Below, piece by piece: positions 17,321 through 25,523 of a DNA stretch of 47,453 bases. The stretch lies in assembly GCA_021772775.1 (NCBI GenBank), contig JAJFLH010000011.1:1-47453 (forward strand). Direction: 5' to 3'. The translations under genes were made by a program, and so were the position numbers. Within the stretch, counting starts at the first letter, position 1, and each line of letters starts with the position of its first letter. Source of the DNA: Mariprofundus sp. (lineage in GTDB: Bacteria; Pseudomonadota; Zetaproteobacteria; Mariprofundales; Mariprofundaceae). The notes beneath the pieces were generated by a model, which ran no database searches, was not told the DNA's origin, and saw nothing but the letters and a program-made list of their open reading frames with translations.

Positions 17321-18503
17321 GCCAGTGAACTATTTAAACATCATCACATCGGCTCTATTGGCATGCTCTCTTAACGCCCACGCATATGCTCAAGCAGGTG
17401 AATTGGAACCGATCAGCCCGCCTTCATTTTGTACAGCCAAGCCCAGTGAGTGCTCCCGGCTTGGAATGATTTCTCAAACAGTGACAAAAAGTAATGGTGA
17501 GAAGAGATGCAATGAAAGCAGCAGTGTATTATGCACAGCCCCTGAAATAACTGCTCGCCCTGACATTGCGGATGCAAACAGGCAGTTCAATGTCTTAAGC
17601 TATAACATCTTTGATCGACCATTTATTATTTCGCATGATGGGCAGCGAGAACGCGTCTGCCGCATTCCAGGGCAGATATTCAGACAAATCGCCTCGAAAA
17701 ACAGCATTGATGCCATTGTGATTCAAGAGGCCTTTACAGAAGGGTGCCGTTCAGGAGCGGAACTACGAACCCTCTTATCTTATTATGGCTTTGCCTATTC
17801 AACAGCGACTATCGACCAAGCTTCGTCGCTTTCCAACGGTGGTCTGTTTATTGCCTCGAAATGGCCAATACAGCTGAGCAAACAAGATGTGTTTGAAAGT
17901 TGCACCGGTAGTGATTGCCTCGCTGCAAAAGGTGCTATCTATGCCCGTATCGATAAAAAAGTGACAGGCAAGGGTTCGACAATGACTTACCATCTATTCG
18001 GCGCACACTTCAACGCCTGGGGTGGTAAAAAGCAGACTAAAGTACGTTTAAAGCAGGCAAAGCAACTGGGCTCATTTATAAACAGACAGCATATACCAAC
18101 TACAGAGGCTGTGATTATTGCAGGGGATTTGAATATTGATAAGCATGATAAAACCAGTGATCAATCAGAGGTAACAGGCGTGCTCAATACCATGCATGCG
18201 GCAATGCCTGTCATCACCGGAGATCAACACTATACAACAAACCCTGTTCACAACCCTTTAGCAATCGAATCTGAGTCAAGTCCGCAATGGTTAGACTATG
18301 TTTTATATTCCAAACAACATTTAAAACCTGTTGAATCTTCCATACAGGCCATAGCTTTACGTACAGCCAAAGAATTTAAAGCTTGCATGAAAGCAAGACT
18401 TCAGCCCTATGATGTTTATCCGGATTCCCAGTGGTGTAAAAAAACAGCCAGCCTCACCGATCTGTCTGATCATTATCCTGTGTTGGGGAGATTCAAATAT
18501 TGA
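17292..18503 (+). CDS. Secreted sphingomyelinase-like phosphodiesterase (EEP superfamily)
   Basis: The product (403 residues from TTG at 17292; 392 from GTG at 17325) has a signal peptide ending near AHAYAQA. The mature part carries the endonuclease/exonuclease/phosphatase fold with bacterial sphingomyelinase C landmarks: LSYNIFDRP (metal-site asparagine), IVIQEAF (metal-binding glutamate), FGAHFNAW (catalytic histidine), IAGDLNID (Asp/Asn pair) and the final LSDHYPVLGRF (general base histidine). Six or more cysteines suggest disulfides in the periplasm or outside. Substrate could be sphingomyelin or another phosphodiester. TTG has a GGAAGAG site four bases upstream; the GTG gives a more usual signal peptide but lacks a site. 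It is translationally coupled to the double-HTH regulator. Confidence 0.8.
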   Translation: MHKSGNSFLKPVNYLNIITSALLACSLNAHAYAQAGELEPISPPSFCTAKPSECSRLGMISQTVTKSNGEKRCNESSSVLCTAPEITARPDIADANRQFNVLSYNIFDRPFIISHDGQRERVCRIPGQIFRQIASKNSIDAIVIQEAFTEGCRSGAELRTLLSYYGFAYSTATIDQASSLSNGGLFIASKWPIQLSKQDVFESCTGSDCLAAKGAIYARIDKKVTGKGSTMTYHLFGAHFNAWGGKKQTKVRLKQAKQLGSFINRQHIPTTEAVIIAGDLNIDKHDKTSDQSEVTGVLNTMHAAMPVITGDQHYTTNPVHNPLAIESESSPQWLDYVLYSKQHLKPVESSIQAIALRTAKEFKACMKARLQPYDVYPDSQWCKKTASLTDLSDHYPVLGRFKY

Positions 18504-18566
18504 ACAAGGCTTAGAGACCATTAACCAGCAGGGAGGTAAAGGGGTATATTATGAGAGAATCTCTAA

Positions 18567-18746
18567 TTACTTTTTCAGTTGGGCCATGCAGTGATCAACG
18601 ATTTCGAGCATATTGTAACCCAGCTGCACCTGCTCACGGTTGGAAGAGATAATCATCAGGCTGGCGCACTCGTGGAATTTTTCCAGCGCTTCGGGATTAG
18701 CTTTGAGAATATCCATATCGATAATCACTTCATGATCACTATTCAT
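18567..18746 (-). CDS. Small acidic protein of unknown function (59 residues)
   Basis: An ATG at 18746 opens a 59-residue frame ending at TAA (18567-18569). The product begins MNSDHEVIIDMDILKANPEA and continues as an amphipathic helix-rich chain ending in DHCMAQLKK, with two cysteines. Codon use and composition look protein-like, unlike the overlapping plus-strand frame. There is no strong ribosome-binding site. It is convergent with the phosphodiesterase gene. I do not recognise a family. Confidence 0.5.
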   Translation of the reverse strand: MNSDHEVIIDMDILKANPEALEKFHECASLMIISSNREQVQLGYNMLEIVDHCMAQLKK

Positions 18747-19014
18747 AAGCTAAATCTAACAGATATAGCAGCGCTGTCTTGTTTCAGGTGCCATCAAACA
18801 AGCAGATCAAATTATTAACTATGTCTCTCGCCTCAAGAGGGAGTATGATGCGCCCGCTAGCTAGCACTCTTTGGGACTTATGAATTGCTACTCGGCAATA
18901 GCTCCTACCTCGCCTAAAGCGCCTACTGTTGGTGCTCTACCTTCTGCACCCATGCAGTCGTGTGCGACAGGAATAACGGGCAAAAACATCGATAAAGGAA
19001 AAGGGACTTCAGTA

Positions 19015-19950
19015 ATGAAATTAGCAATGATTGGTTTGGGTCGCATGGGCGGCAATATGGTGAAACGTTTGATGCAGGGCGAGCATGAAGTGGTCGCTTA
19101 TGATCTGGATGCGGCACCCGGCTTGGCTTTAGCTGAAGAGTTTAACCACGTAACTGCGGCAGAGAGTTTAGAAGATGTGATTGCACAGCTGCCTACCCCG
19201 CGTGTACTTTGGGTGATGGTTCCACATCAATTTGTCGATGGCAGCATTGAGAAGCTGTTGAATGCTGGGCTGGAAGCTGGTGATCTGATTATTGATGGTG
19301 GCAACTCCAACTACAAAGAGGGTCAGCGCCGTGGTGCTGAACTGGCTGAAAAAGGTGTGCTGTTTGCCGATTGCGGCACCTCCGGTGGTGTTTGGGGTCT
19401 GCAGAATGGTTATTCCTTAATGATTGGTGGTGAAAAACCGGCTATTAATCTGATTGCGCCTGCATTGACTACACTAGCTTCAGATGATGGTAAGGGTTGG
19501 GGCCATATGGGGCCTGTAGGTTCCGGTCATTTTGTGAAGATGGTTCATAACGGCATGGAGTACGGCATGATGCAAGCTTTTGCCGAAGGTTTCGAGCTGA
19601 TGAAAGCCAAGGAGGAGTTTGGTCTGGATATGCATCAGATCTCACGTGTCTGGCAGCATGGTTCGGTGGTGAGTTCATGGCTGCTCGATCTCACCGGCGA
19701 TGCGCTGGAACAGGATGGTGATCTCTCCTCTCTCTCCGATTGGATGGATGATTCCGGTGAAGGGCGCTGGACGGCCAATGAAGCCATAGATTTGGGTATT
19801 CCAACCCCAGTCATGACACTGGCTCTGCAAATGCGTTTCCGTAGCCGTCAGACTGATGCTTTTGCAGGCAAGATTGTAAATGCTCAACGAGCCGGATTTG
19901 GTGGCCATGCCATTAAACCAGCTGCAAACAAAGAGGCGACAGACTCATAA
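19015..19950 (+). CDS. gnd: 6-phosphogluconate dehydrogenase, decarboxylating (short type)
   Basis: The enzyme oxidises and decarboxylates 6-phosphogluconate to ribulose 5-phosphate. The start at 19015 (MKLAMIGLGRMGGNMVKRL) places the Rossmann GxGxxG at the extreme N-terminus and follows an AAGGGA site; the frame extends upstream but without family similarity. Conserved catalytic segments are GGNSNYKEG (~residues 98-106), GTSGGVWG and HFVKMVHNGMEYGMMQAFAE (lysine and asparagine of the active site). At 311 residues it is the short, GndA/YqeC-like type, often NAD-preferring, not the 470-residue E. coli type. It shares one base with zwf, so the two are translationally coupled. Confidence 0.92.
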   Translation: MKLAMIGLGRMGGNMVKRLMQGEHEVVAYDLDAAPGLALAEEFNHVTAAESLEDVIAQLPTPRVLWVMVPHQFVDGSIEKLLNAGLEAGDLIIDGGNSNYKEGQRRGAELAEKGVLFADCGTSGGVWGLQNGYSLMIGGEKPAINLIAPALTTLASDDGKGWGHMGPVGSGHFVKMVHNGMEYGMMQAFAEGFELMKAKEEFGLDMHQISRVWQHGSVVSSWLLDLTGDALEQDGDLSSLSDWMDDSGEGRWTANEAIDLGIPTPVMTLALQMRFRSRQTDAFAGKIVNAQRAGFGGHAIKPAANKEATDS

Positions 19951-21467
19951 TGGCTGGCGATGAAAAGTTCGCCTCCATCATTGGAAGTGAACAGGCTGAA
20001 CCTGCCAATATCGTTATATTTGGAGCCTCCGGTGATCTGAGCAAACGTAAACTGTTGCCTGCACTGGCGCATATGCATCGCTGGAACCTACTTGGTCCGC
20101 ATTCGCGTATTATTGGTGCGGTACGTGAAGATTGGACCAAGTCACACTGGATCAATTATGTGCATGACCAACTGTTACAATATTTCCCTGATGCGATCTT
20201 AAACCCTCATTCATGGCAACGCATTTCGCACAAGCTCGATCTGGTCAATGGTGATCTCAATGACCCTGAAATGTATAAACAGCTGGCTAAAACCCTACAT
20301 ACCGAAGACGGCAAGAAAAATGCCCTCTTCTATCTGGCGATTCCACCATCCTGGTATGAATGTGTGGCTAAAAACCTAAAAGCGGCAGGGTTAGCGGATG
20401 AAGCCGATGGTTTTCGTCGCATCGTGGTTGAAAAACCCTTCGGCATGGATTTAGACAGCGCTCAAAATTTAAATGAAGCGCTGCAACACTATTTTGATGA
20501 GTCACAGATTTATCGTATTGATCACTATCTTGGTAAAGAGTCCGTACAAAACCTGATGGTGTTCCGTTTTGCCAATTCAGTCCTAGAGCCTTTATGGAAC
20601 CGCAACTTCATTGACCATGTTCAGATCTCTGTGTCTGAATCGCTGGGAATCGGCTACCGCGCCGGTTATTATGATAGTTCAGGTGCCCTTAAAGACATGA
20701 TTCAGAGTCATCTGCTGCAGGTATTAACCTTAGTGGCGATGGAACCACCACTTACACTAAACGCCGATGATGTGCGTGATGAAAAGATGAAAGTCTTGCG
20801 CGCCATTCGCCGTATCAAGCCAGAAGAGATAGATCAGATCGCCGTCAAAGCTCAATATTCAGCCGGCAATGCCGATGGAGTAGATATTCCTGCCTACCGT
20901 GATGAGAAAGGTGTGGCTGATGATTCCAGTACCGAGACATTTGCCGCTGTGAAATTCCATGTTGATAACTGGCGCTGGCAAGGTGTACCTTTTTTACTGC
21001 GTACAGGTAAAGCCTTGCCTGATCGTGTGTCTGAAATATGTATTCGATTTACAACACCTCCACAAACACTGTTCGACCTGCATGATGGCAATGTCCGTAA
21101 CAACGAACTTATCTTCCGTTTACAGCCCGATGAAGGCATGTTGCTCAGCATGACCGCCAAACAACCCGGACTATCTACTGACCTGCGTGGTGTACATCTC
21201 GACGCCAGCTATGGCATGGCTGGATCTGGTATGCCAGAAGCCTATGAAACACTATTTCATGACGTACTACTGGGCGAAGCTGGACTATTCTCTCGTGCTG
21301 ATGAAGTAGAAGAGTCATGGCGTATTATTGCGCCCATCATGAAAGCCTGGGCTGAGCAGAAAGATATTGTCACTTACCCGGCTGGTAGCATGGAGATCCC
21401 TGGCATGGATGAACTCATGCATGATTGTGAAGGTTCGTGGCGTGACTTGAGCTCAAAACATGCTTGA
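19950..21467 (+). CDS. zwf: Glucose-6-phosphate dehydrogenase
   Basis: The 505-residue enzyme carries out the first step of the oxidative pentose phosphate pathway, converting glucose 6-phosphate to 6-phosphogluconolactone with reduction of NAD(P). The N-terminal nucleotide-binding motif IFGASGDLSKRKLLPAL (~residues 26-42) and the signature RIDHYLGKESVQNL with its catalytic histidine and lysine (~190-203) are intact. EKPFGMDL and RWQGVPFLLRTGK are also present. Length is normal for the family. ATG overlaps the gnd stop (TAATGG) and the 3' end overlaps pgl by 8 bases, so gnd-zwf-pgl form one tightly packed operon. Confidence 0.97.
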   Translation: MAGDEKFASIIGSEQAEPANIVIFGASGDLSKRKLLPALAHMHRWNLLGPHSRIIGAVREDWTKSHWINYVHDQLLQYFPDAILNPHSWQRISHKLDLVNGDLNDPEMYKQLAKTLHTEDGKKNALFYLAIPPSWYECVAKNLKAAGLADEADGFRRIVVEKPFGMDLDSAQNLNEALQHYFDESQIYRIDHYLGKESVQNLMVFRFANSVLEPLWNRNFIDHVQISVSESLGIGYRAGYYDSSGALKDMIQSHLLQVLTLVAMEPPLTLNADDVRDEKMKVLRAIRRIKPEEIDQIAVKAQYSAGNADGVDIPAYRDEKGVADDSSTETFAAVKFHVDNWRWQGVPFLLRTGKALPDRVSEICIRFTTPPQTLFDLHDGNVRNNELIFRLQPDEGMLLSMTAKQPGLSTDLRGVHLDASYGMAGSGMPEAYETLFHDVLLGEAGLFSRADEVEESWRIIAPIMKAWAEQKDIVTYPAGSMEIPGMDELMHDCEGSWRDLSSKHA

Positions 21468-22113
21468 TCACCTTCACCAACACGACAGTGATACCGCTGT
21501 AGCTCAAACCGTTGCTCAACGCATCATTGAATCAGCAGCTTTAGCGATTGCAAAACGTGGTGTTTTTCATCTGGCTTTAGCGGGTGGTACCACGCCACGG
21601 TGCTGCTATGAGCTGCTGCGTGATGCAGATATCGACTGGGACAAAGTACATATCTGGTTTGGTGATGAACGCTGTCTGCCTGTCGGTGATCCAGAACGAA
21701 ATGATGTGATGGTGGATCACGCCCTGCTATCACATGTGCCTATTCCAGCCGATCATATTCATCGCACACTAGCCGAGCAGGGCCCTGTTATTGCAGCATC
21801 TGCATATGCTAAAGCATTAGCAGAAGTCACTTGTCTGGATCTGGTGTTATGCGGCATGGGCGAAGATGGACATACCTGTAGCCTGTTCCCGGACAACCCT
21901 GCTCTCTCTGATTTGCATTTGGCCGTAGCTGTATTTGATTCCCCCAAACCACCATGCGAACGTATTTCACTCGGTTATAGTGCTATCAACGCCGCCCGCG
22001 AACGTATTATGATGGTGACAGGTGAAGGTAAACGCGCTGTTTTCAATCGAATTATGCAGGGAGAATCGTTTCCCATCTTGATTGCCAATAGTGAGTGGCA
22101 CAGTTCGTTATAG
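21460..22113 (+). CDS. pgl: 6-phosphogluconolactonase
   Basis: The 217-residue enzyme hydrolyses 6-phosphogluconolactone, linking zwf to gnd. It belongs to the NagB/RpiA/DevB type: LALAGGTTPRCCYELL near residue 40, VHIWFGDERCLPVGDPERND in the middle and LVLCGMGEDGHTCSLFPDN with the catalytic Asp/His pair near residue 130. Size is slightly short but complete. No Entner-Doudoroff genes (edd, eda) are next to it, so the operon appears dedicated to the pentose branch. Confidence 0.93.
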   Translation: MLDHLHQHDSDTAVAQTVAQRIIESAALAIAKRGVFHLALAGGTTPRCCYELLRDADIDWDKVHIWFGDERCLPVGDPERNDVMVDHALLSHVPIPADHIHRTLAEQGPVIAASAYAKALAEVTCLDLVLCGMGEDGHTCSLFPDNPALSDLHLAVAVFDSPKPPCERISLGYSAINAARERIMMVTGEGKRAVFNRIMQGESFPILIANSEWHSSL

Positions 22114-22303
22114 AGCAGTCTTGGAACGCTGATCCAAACGAACTACAACTTGATGTTGAACTGTTGAAAGTCGTTATCTCTGTATATGGGTCTCTTTTTC
22201 GTCCTCTTCGCATAGAGCCTGCCTCCGCGAAGCCGCAGGGCGATATCCAATCGCTCTTAAAAACAGCGTTTAACGTAGGGGGGGGGCAAACAAAAAGCAT
22301 GGA

Positions 22304-22327
22304 TTCCGGCTAAAAACATGCCGGAAT
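22304..22327. repeat. Short palindrome (ATTCCGG...CCGGAAT)
   Basis: Seven-base arms separated by an A-rich loop lie in the 258-bp gap between pgl and the vWA gene. The GGATTCCGG...CCGGAATGAC type is reminiscent of dispersed REP-like elements; it may add to termination. The remainder of the gap holds nothing else recognisable. Confidence 0.5.
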
Positions 22328-22330
22328 GAC

Positions 22331-22368
22331 GCTGAAGCGATGCTGTGCACTCACAGCATCGCTTCAGC
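22331..22368. terminator. Perfect 17-bp stem hairpin between convergent operons
   Basis: GCTGAAGCGATGCTGTG and its exact inverse flank a 4-base loop. It lies 3 bases beyond the stop of the minus-strand vWA gene and downstream of pgl, a position for a bidirectional transcription barrier, although no T-run follows. Confidence 0.6.
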
Positions 22369-22371
22369 TAG

Positions 22372-23151
22372 CTAGCGGAACTTCAACTCCAACATTCTAC
22401 CGCCGGAAACATCCGCAATTTTCTGGAAAGCCACCCTCGTACTTGTATCGCTACTACCCAATGGCAAGGTAAATACTGGTGAGGAGATGGCATGAAAATG
22501 CACTGTATCTGTCGGAGCTTCATCGCCAATCAACAGATAAGCCCCGGGAATAGGTGAATTTTTGGTGATCGTATCGAACGCATGTCCAATCGTCTCTTCA
22601 CCTCCTACAAAGGGAGCCTCTTGCATCAGCCGATCAAACATTTCTCCCATTGTGCCAGTAAAAGTATTGGTTTTCAGGTCGGCATACCAGCTTACAGCAC
22701 TCAAATGTTTACCTGAACGAATCGCAATGACTCGCAAAACAGGAATCAAAAAGGAAGTAACACCATGCATGGAACCGGTGGCATCAATAACCAAATGCAG
22801 GTCTTTACCCGGCAGAGCACGTAAACCTTGTACCATCAGTTCAAAATCCTTGCGCCCCTTTCCACTAAATCCAGCCGCTGCCAACACCTTATCCATCTGT
22901 GCTGAGCTATCAGCTCCGGCCAGCGTATTCATCTCCTCAATAAGCTCAATATTACGCGCATTCGATTTCGCCAGAGCCGATTCAAGTCTCGCAATTTCAG
23001 CCTTGCTCAGCTCAGATTCACCACCACCCTGCATTTTCGATACGAGAAGAATCATCGCCAATAGAAATATAAATGCAGCGAGCATCAACAGAGCCATATC
23101 GGAAAACACCTCGTAAATCGAAGAAGTTTCCTGATTGTTACGCGTGCGCAT
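22372..23151 (-). CDS. TolR/MotB-like membrane protein with von Willebrand A domain
   Basis: The 259-residue protein has one N-terminal membrane helix with a charged residue at its start (VFSDMALLMLAAFIFLLAMI; Asp18), as in TolR, ExbD and MotB, where this aspartate carries protons. A coiled-coil linker (~45-80) follows. Residues ~118-255 form a vWA domain with a MIDAS-like D123-A-T-G-S-M and later T/D residues (GGEETIGHAF, LLIGDEAPTD). There is no OmpA-type peptidoglycan-binding domain. It is co-transcribed 2 bp after the MotA/TolQ-like gene, so the two probably form a proton-driven complex in the inner membrane with a metal-binding sensor or adaptor in the periplasm. Confidence 0.75.
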   Translation of the reverse strand: MRTRNNQETSSIYEVFSDMALLMLAAFIFLLAMILLVSKMQGGGESELSKAEIARLESALAKSNARNIELIEEMNTLAGADSSAQMDKVLAAAGFSGKGRKDFELMVQGLRALPGKDLHLVIDATGSMHGVTSFLIPVLRVIAIRSGKHLSAVSWYADLKTNTFTGTMGEMFDRLMQEAPFVGGEETIGHAFDTITKNSPIPGAYLLIGDEAPTDTVHFHAISSPVFTLPLGSSDTSTRVAFQKIADVSGGRMLELKFR

Positions 23152-23153
23152 AA

Positions 23154-24245
23154 TCAGCCCTCAGCTTTATCATCTTTGCTTGATGACTTTTGCGTCCCCT
23201 GAAACCCCATAGCGGCAAGCAAGCGCTGCTTAAAACCGGCTAACTGTTTTTGCAAGCTCAGCTCATAACGCAACACCTTGGCATAATGGCGATGGACGGC
23301 AATCGCCTTAAACACATCATCATCGGCTTGATTCAGACGTGTCGCATCTTTTAATTCACGCATCTCCTCTGCGAATTCAGCCATCGCTTGTTTACTTGAC
23401 TTTAATGAGTGCCCCAATATGGCCAAGCGCTGATCCATACCTGCCAAAGCCTCGTCCAAAACAAGAAAATCACGCTGCACTGAAGCTGTTAGCTGAACTG
23501 AGGCATACACCATGCAGCTACGCACCAATAGATCTTGCAGGGCTTCAATGGAGTTATCAGTGATATAGGCAAAGACACGCAACAGTACGCCGCCCATAAT
23601 AGCGCCGAGCAGGGTGGTATAAAATGCCAGCCCCATGCCTGAGAGTGCTTCACTCAAACTTGATAACATGGTCTCAGTGTCAGCAACGACGTTATTTAAA
23701 GCACCATTAAGACCTGTTAAAGTAATTGTTAAGCCCATTACAGTACCGATCAGACCGACGGTAATCAGCAGACTTCCCAATAGCCCTACAAAACGGCTGG
23801 AACGGATATGAGAAGCAAATTCGACAGTACTCAGATCGGTTAAGACGACCTGACCACCACTTTTATCAATATGTTGTAAAGCTTCAAAGAAACGGCTTGA
23901 TGCACTTGATACGCGACGCGTAGGTGAGCGAGCAGCATGCAGCCCCCCCCGCTTGAGTTTGGCCTCCATCATATAGGCAAAGTACCATTCACGTGTCAAT
24001 AATAGCACATGTAAAAAACTGATTACTACACCAAGAGCAAAAGCATAGATGATCACCCACGTAACCCGTGAGCTATCATGGCGAATAAATTCCCACAGAT
24101 CTGCCTGCTGATAAAGTTGCATAAAGACAACTGCACTTATCGTTGCCCACACAACCCAAAACACGAACGTTTTCATTCCACGTTGATCCATTGCTGTTTG
24201 TTGGCCATGTGTCCTGTTTGAACGAGATGATTGTGGGGAACTCAT
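23154..24245 (-). CDS. MotA/TolQ/ExbB-type proton channel protein
   Basis: The preferred start at 24245 follows GAGGT by seven bases; a GTG at 24254 is less likely. The 363-residue protein has membrane helices near residues 30-50 and 65-85. The MotA_ExbB core follows at ~165-250: LLGSLLITVGLIGTVMGLTI, then ALSGMGLAFYTTLLGAIMGG. A C-terminal cytoplasmic coiled coil (~255-360) is longer than in ExbB. The core matches the 5-subunit ring proteins of ion-driven motors. With the downstream TolR-vWA partner it forms a two-gene operon, separate from the flagellar and Tol-Pal systems, none of which is visible here. Confidence 0.8.
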   Translation of the reverse strand: MSSPQSSRSNRTHGQQTAMDQRGMKTFVFWVVWATISAVVFMQLYQQADLWEFIRHDSSRVTWVIIYAFALGVVISFLHVLLLTREWYFAYMMEAKLKRGGLHAARSPTRRVSSASSRFFEALQHIDKSGGQVVLTDLSTVEFASHIRSSRFVGLLGSLLITVGLIGTVMGLTITLTGLNGALNNVVADTETMLSSLSEALSGMGLAFYTTLLGAIMGGVLLRVFAYITDNSIEALQDLLVRSCMVYASVQLTASVQRDFLVLDEALAGMDQRLAILGHSLKSSKQAMAEFAEEMRELKDATRLNQADDDVFKAIAVHRHYAKVLRYELSLQKQLAGFKQRLLAAMGFQGTQKSSSKDDKAEG

Positions 24246-24281
24246 TGTAAACACCTCTACGATGCGAAACTTATTTATAAC

Positions 24282-24318
24282 AGAAAAAAACCGCCTGCGG
24301 ACGAATCCGAGGCGGTTT
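24282..24318 (-). terminator. Intrinsic terminator closing the haemoglobin/oxidase cluster
   Basis: AAACCGCCT...AGGCGGTTT with an inner CGGA-CGAA-TCCG hairpin lies 49 bp after the 37-residue gene. On the minus strand it is followed by TTTTTT. It separates the cluster from the MotA/vWA operon. Confidence 0.85.
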
Positions 24319-24366
24319 ACAATCTAATCTTTTAATTATTAGTCGTCTAGCTGACCAATAGCGTTT

Positions 24367-24480
24367 TTATCCTTCTCTGCGAGCCTTATCAGCAGCGCTA
24401 GCAAGAATCATTGGTGCAACAACACCTAATACAACAAACAGGATAAACGGATAAATAAAAGCAGTTAATTGCTGTTCCAT
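24367..24480 (-). CDS. 37-residue single-span membrane protein, twin of the haemoglobin anchor
   Basis: ATG at 24480 follows a strong GGGAGG site and opens a 37-codon frame ending in TAA. The product starts MEQQLTAFIYPFILFVVLGV and ends DKARREG. Its first 36 residues match the N-terminus of the membrane-bound truncated haemoglobin at 29219 at all but about three positions. It is thus a free-standing copy of that anchor: one hydrophobic helix (~8-29) followed by a short basic tail. It closes the NsrR-linked cluster and is followed by a strong terminator. A role as a small subunit or docking peptide for the membrane complex is inference. Confidence 0.8.
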   Translation of the reverse strand: MEQQLTAFIYPFILFVVLGVVAPMILASAADKARREG

Positions 24481-24611
24481 AGTGAAAAACCTCCCAGTAA
24501 AATAAAACTTGTGCGCAAGCATAGTCACTCCAAGTGGCTCATGCAAGCATTCGCTACACCCTCATTATTTATGATCAAGTAGCTATTTGGTGGGCTTCTT
24601 TATTAGAAACA

Positions 24612-24637
24612 AGCCCCAGCAATTAACAGCCGGGGCT
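24612..24637 (-). terminator. Hairpin after the 257-residue membrane protein gene
   Basis: AGCCCC-GC stem (nine pairs, one mismatch) lies 5 bases after the stop at 24643 and is followed on the minus strand by a T-rich stretch. It may partly separate the small anchor gene from the rest of the cluster. Confidence 0.55.
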
Positions 24638-24642
24638 CAATA

Positions 24643-25416
24643 TCATTCGTCGTCTTTATGTTTATGTTCACGGTCATAATCGCCCGCACGACGTTTTTTC
24701 GCAAACTTCCTTGGATCATGCCAGCCAATATCGTCAGGATCTTTCCAACCGGCAACACCACCAACAAAGAAATAGCCCGCCGCAAAAGTTAATACTGACA
24801 AGAACATTACCGTATACAGGATAAAAATGGTCATACCTTGGTCGACAAGCAGAGTGATGTCCAAACCATTCGGAGATTTCTTCACGTCACCAATGGCATA
24901 AGAGCTAGCCTGAACTCTCAGCTCCCCCCCCGTTAAGGTATAGAGTACATTCTTGCTCAGATAATTATTAATCTGGATAGTCATATCTTCAACAAGCACT
25001 TTTATGTCCTTGTTCCAAAGATTAAAACTAGGGTCGGTTGAGTTTTTGTCTAATACGGTTATGACAGCCTGATCTACCACTTTCAATAAAACGACATTCA
25101 CCACATTGTCAAAACCGAGTGTTGATACAAATTCTACAGTACCCCATTCAATCTCGGGATTCGCAGTCAAGGTCAAATCCAGTTTTACAGCCACTTCGCC
25201 TGTCTCTAATATTGTTGCGCGAGGATCCAGTATTTCATATGTAACACCGGTTGTCTTTGAAGTATCCTTAATATAAAAAGTTGAATCCATATTTGCCTGG
25301 ATGCTTTTTTGTGGAATAATCACTGGCAGGCTTTCCACCTTATAAACAATTCCACCAATGTTTGAGACTATAAAAAACAGTAATCCCAAGGTAAATATCA
25401 GCTTTTTAGTTAGCAC
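24643..25416 (-). CDS. Two-helix membrane protein of unknown function in the NsrR-linked cluster
   Basis: The 257-residue product has an N-terminal membrane helix (KLIFTLGLLFFIVSNIGGIV, ~5-24). A periplasmic beta-rich domain follows (~30-190; alternating hydrophobic strands with few cysteines), then a second membrane helix (IFILYTVMFLSVLTFAAGYF, ~198-217). The cytoplasmic tail is basic and histidine-rich (KKRRAGDYDREHKHKDDE). I recognise no family. Location directly after the triheme cytochrome gene suggests an accessory or anchoring subunit for the cytochrome/multicopper oxidase pair. The start at 25416 follows AGGAGA. Confidence 0.6.
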   Translation of the reverse strand: MLTKKLIFTLGLLFFIVSNIGGIVYKVESLPVIIPQKSIQANMDSTFYIKDTSKTTGVTYEILDPRATILETGEVAVKLDLTLTANPEIEWGTVEFVSTLGFDNVVNVVLLKVVDQAVITVLDKNSTDPSFNLWNKDIKVLVEDMTIQINNYLSKNVLYTLTGGELRVQASSYAIGDVKKSPNGLDITLLVDQGMTIFILYTVMFLSVLTFAAGYFFVGGVAGWKDPDDIGWHDPRKFAKKRRAGDYDREHKHKDDE

Positions 25417-25474
25417 ATTTCTCTCCTAGTTCCATTGTTTCAAAAACATACAGGCCATAACCTTTTATAAACAA

Positions 25475-25496
25475 GGCAGGGGATTTCTCCCCCACC
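25475..25496 (-). terminator. Stem-loop between cytochrome and membrane protein genes
   Basis: GGCAGGGGA and TCCCCCACC pair around a TTTC loop, with weak pairs, in the 107-bp gap. On the minus strand it is followed by TTGTTTATAAAAGG. It may attenuate transcription or protect the upstream mRNA. Confidence 0.4.
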
Positions 25497-25523
25497 TTTT
25501 AGTCTATAGTCGTACGTACACCC

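Noticed and set aside
18579-18818. 79-codon plus-strand frame between the phosphodiesterase gene and gnd
   Set aside because: It overlaps the more protein-like 59-residue minus-strand frame and lacks a ribosome-binding site.
18871-19014. 48-residue N-terminal extension of 6-phosphogluconate dehydrogenase
   Set aside because: The Rossmann fold starts at the internal ATG at 19015, which has an AAGGGA site; the extension is unlike any family member.
22372-24245. Zorya defence system (ZorA/ZorB)
   Set aside because: The partner has a vWA domain instead of a peptidoglycan-binding domain and no ZorC, ZorD or ZorE-like gene is adjacent; pgl and the globin cluster flank it.
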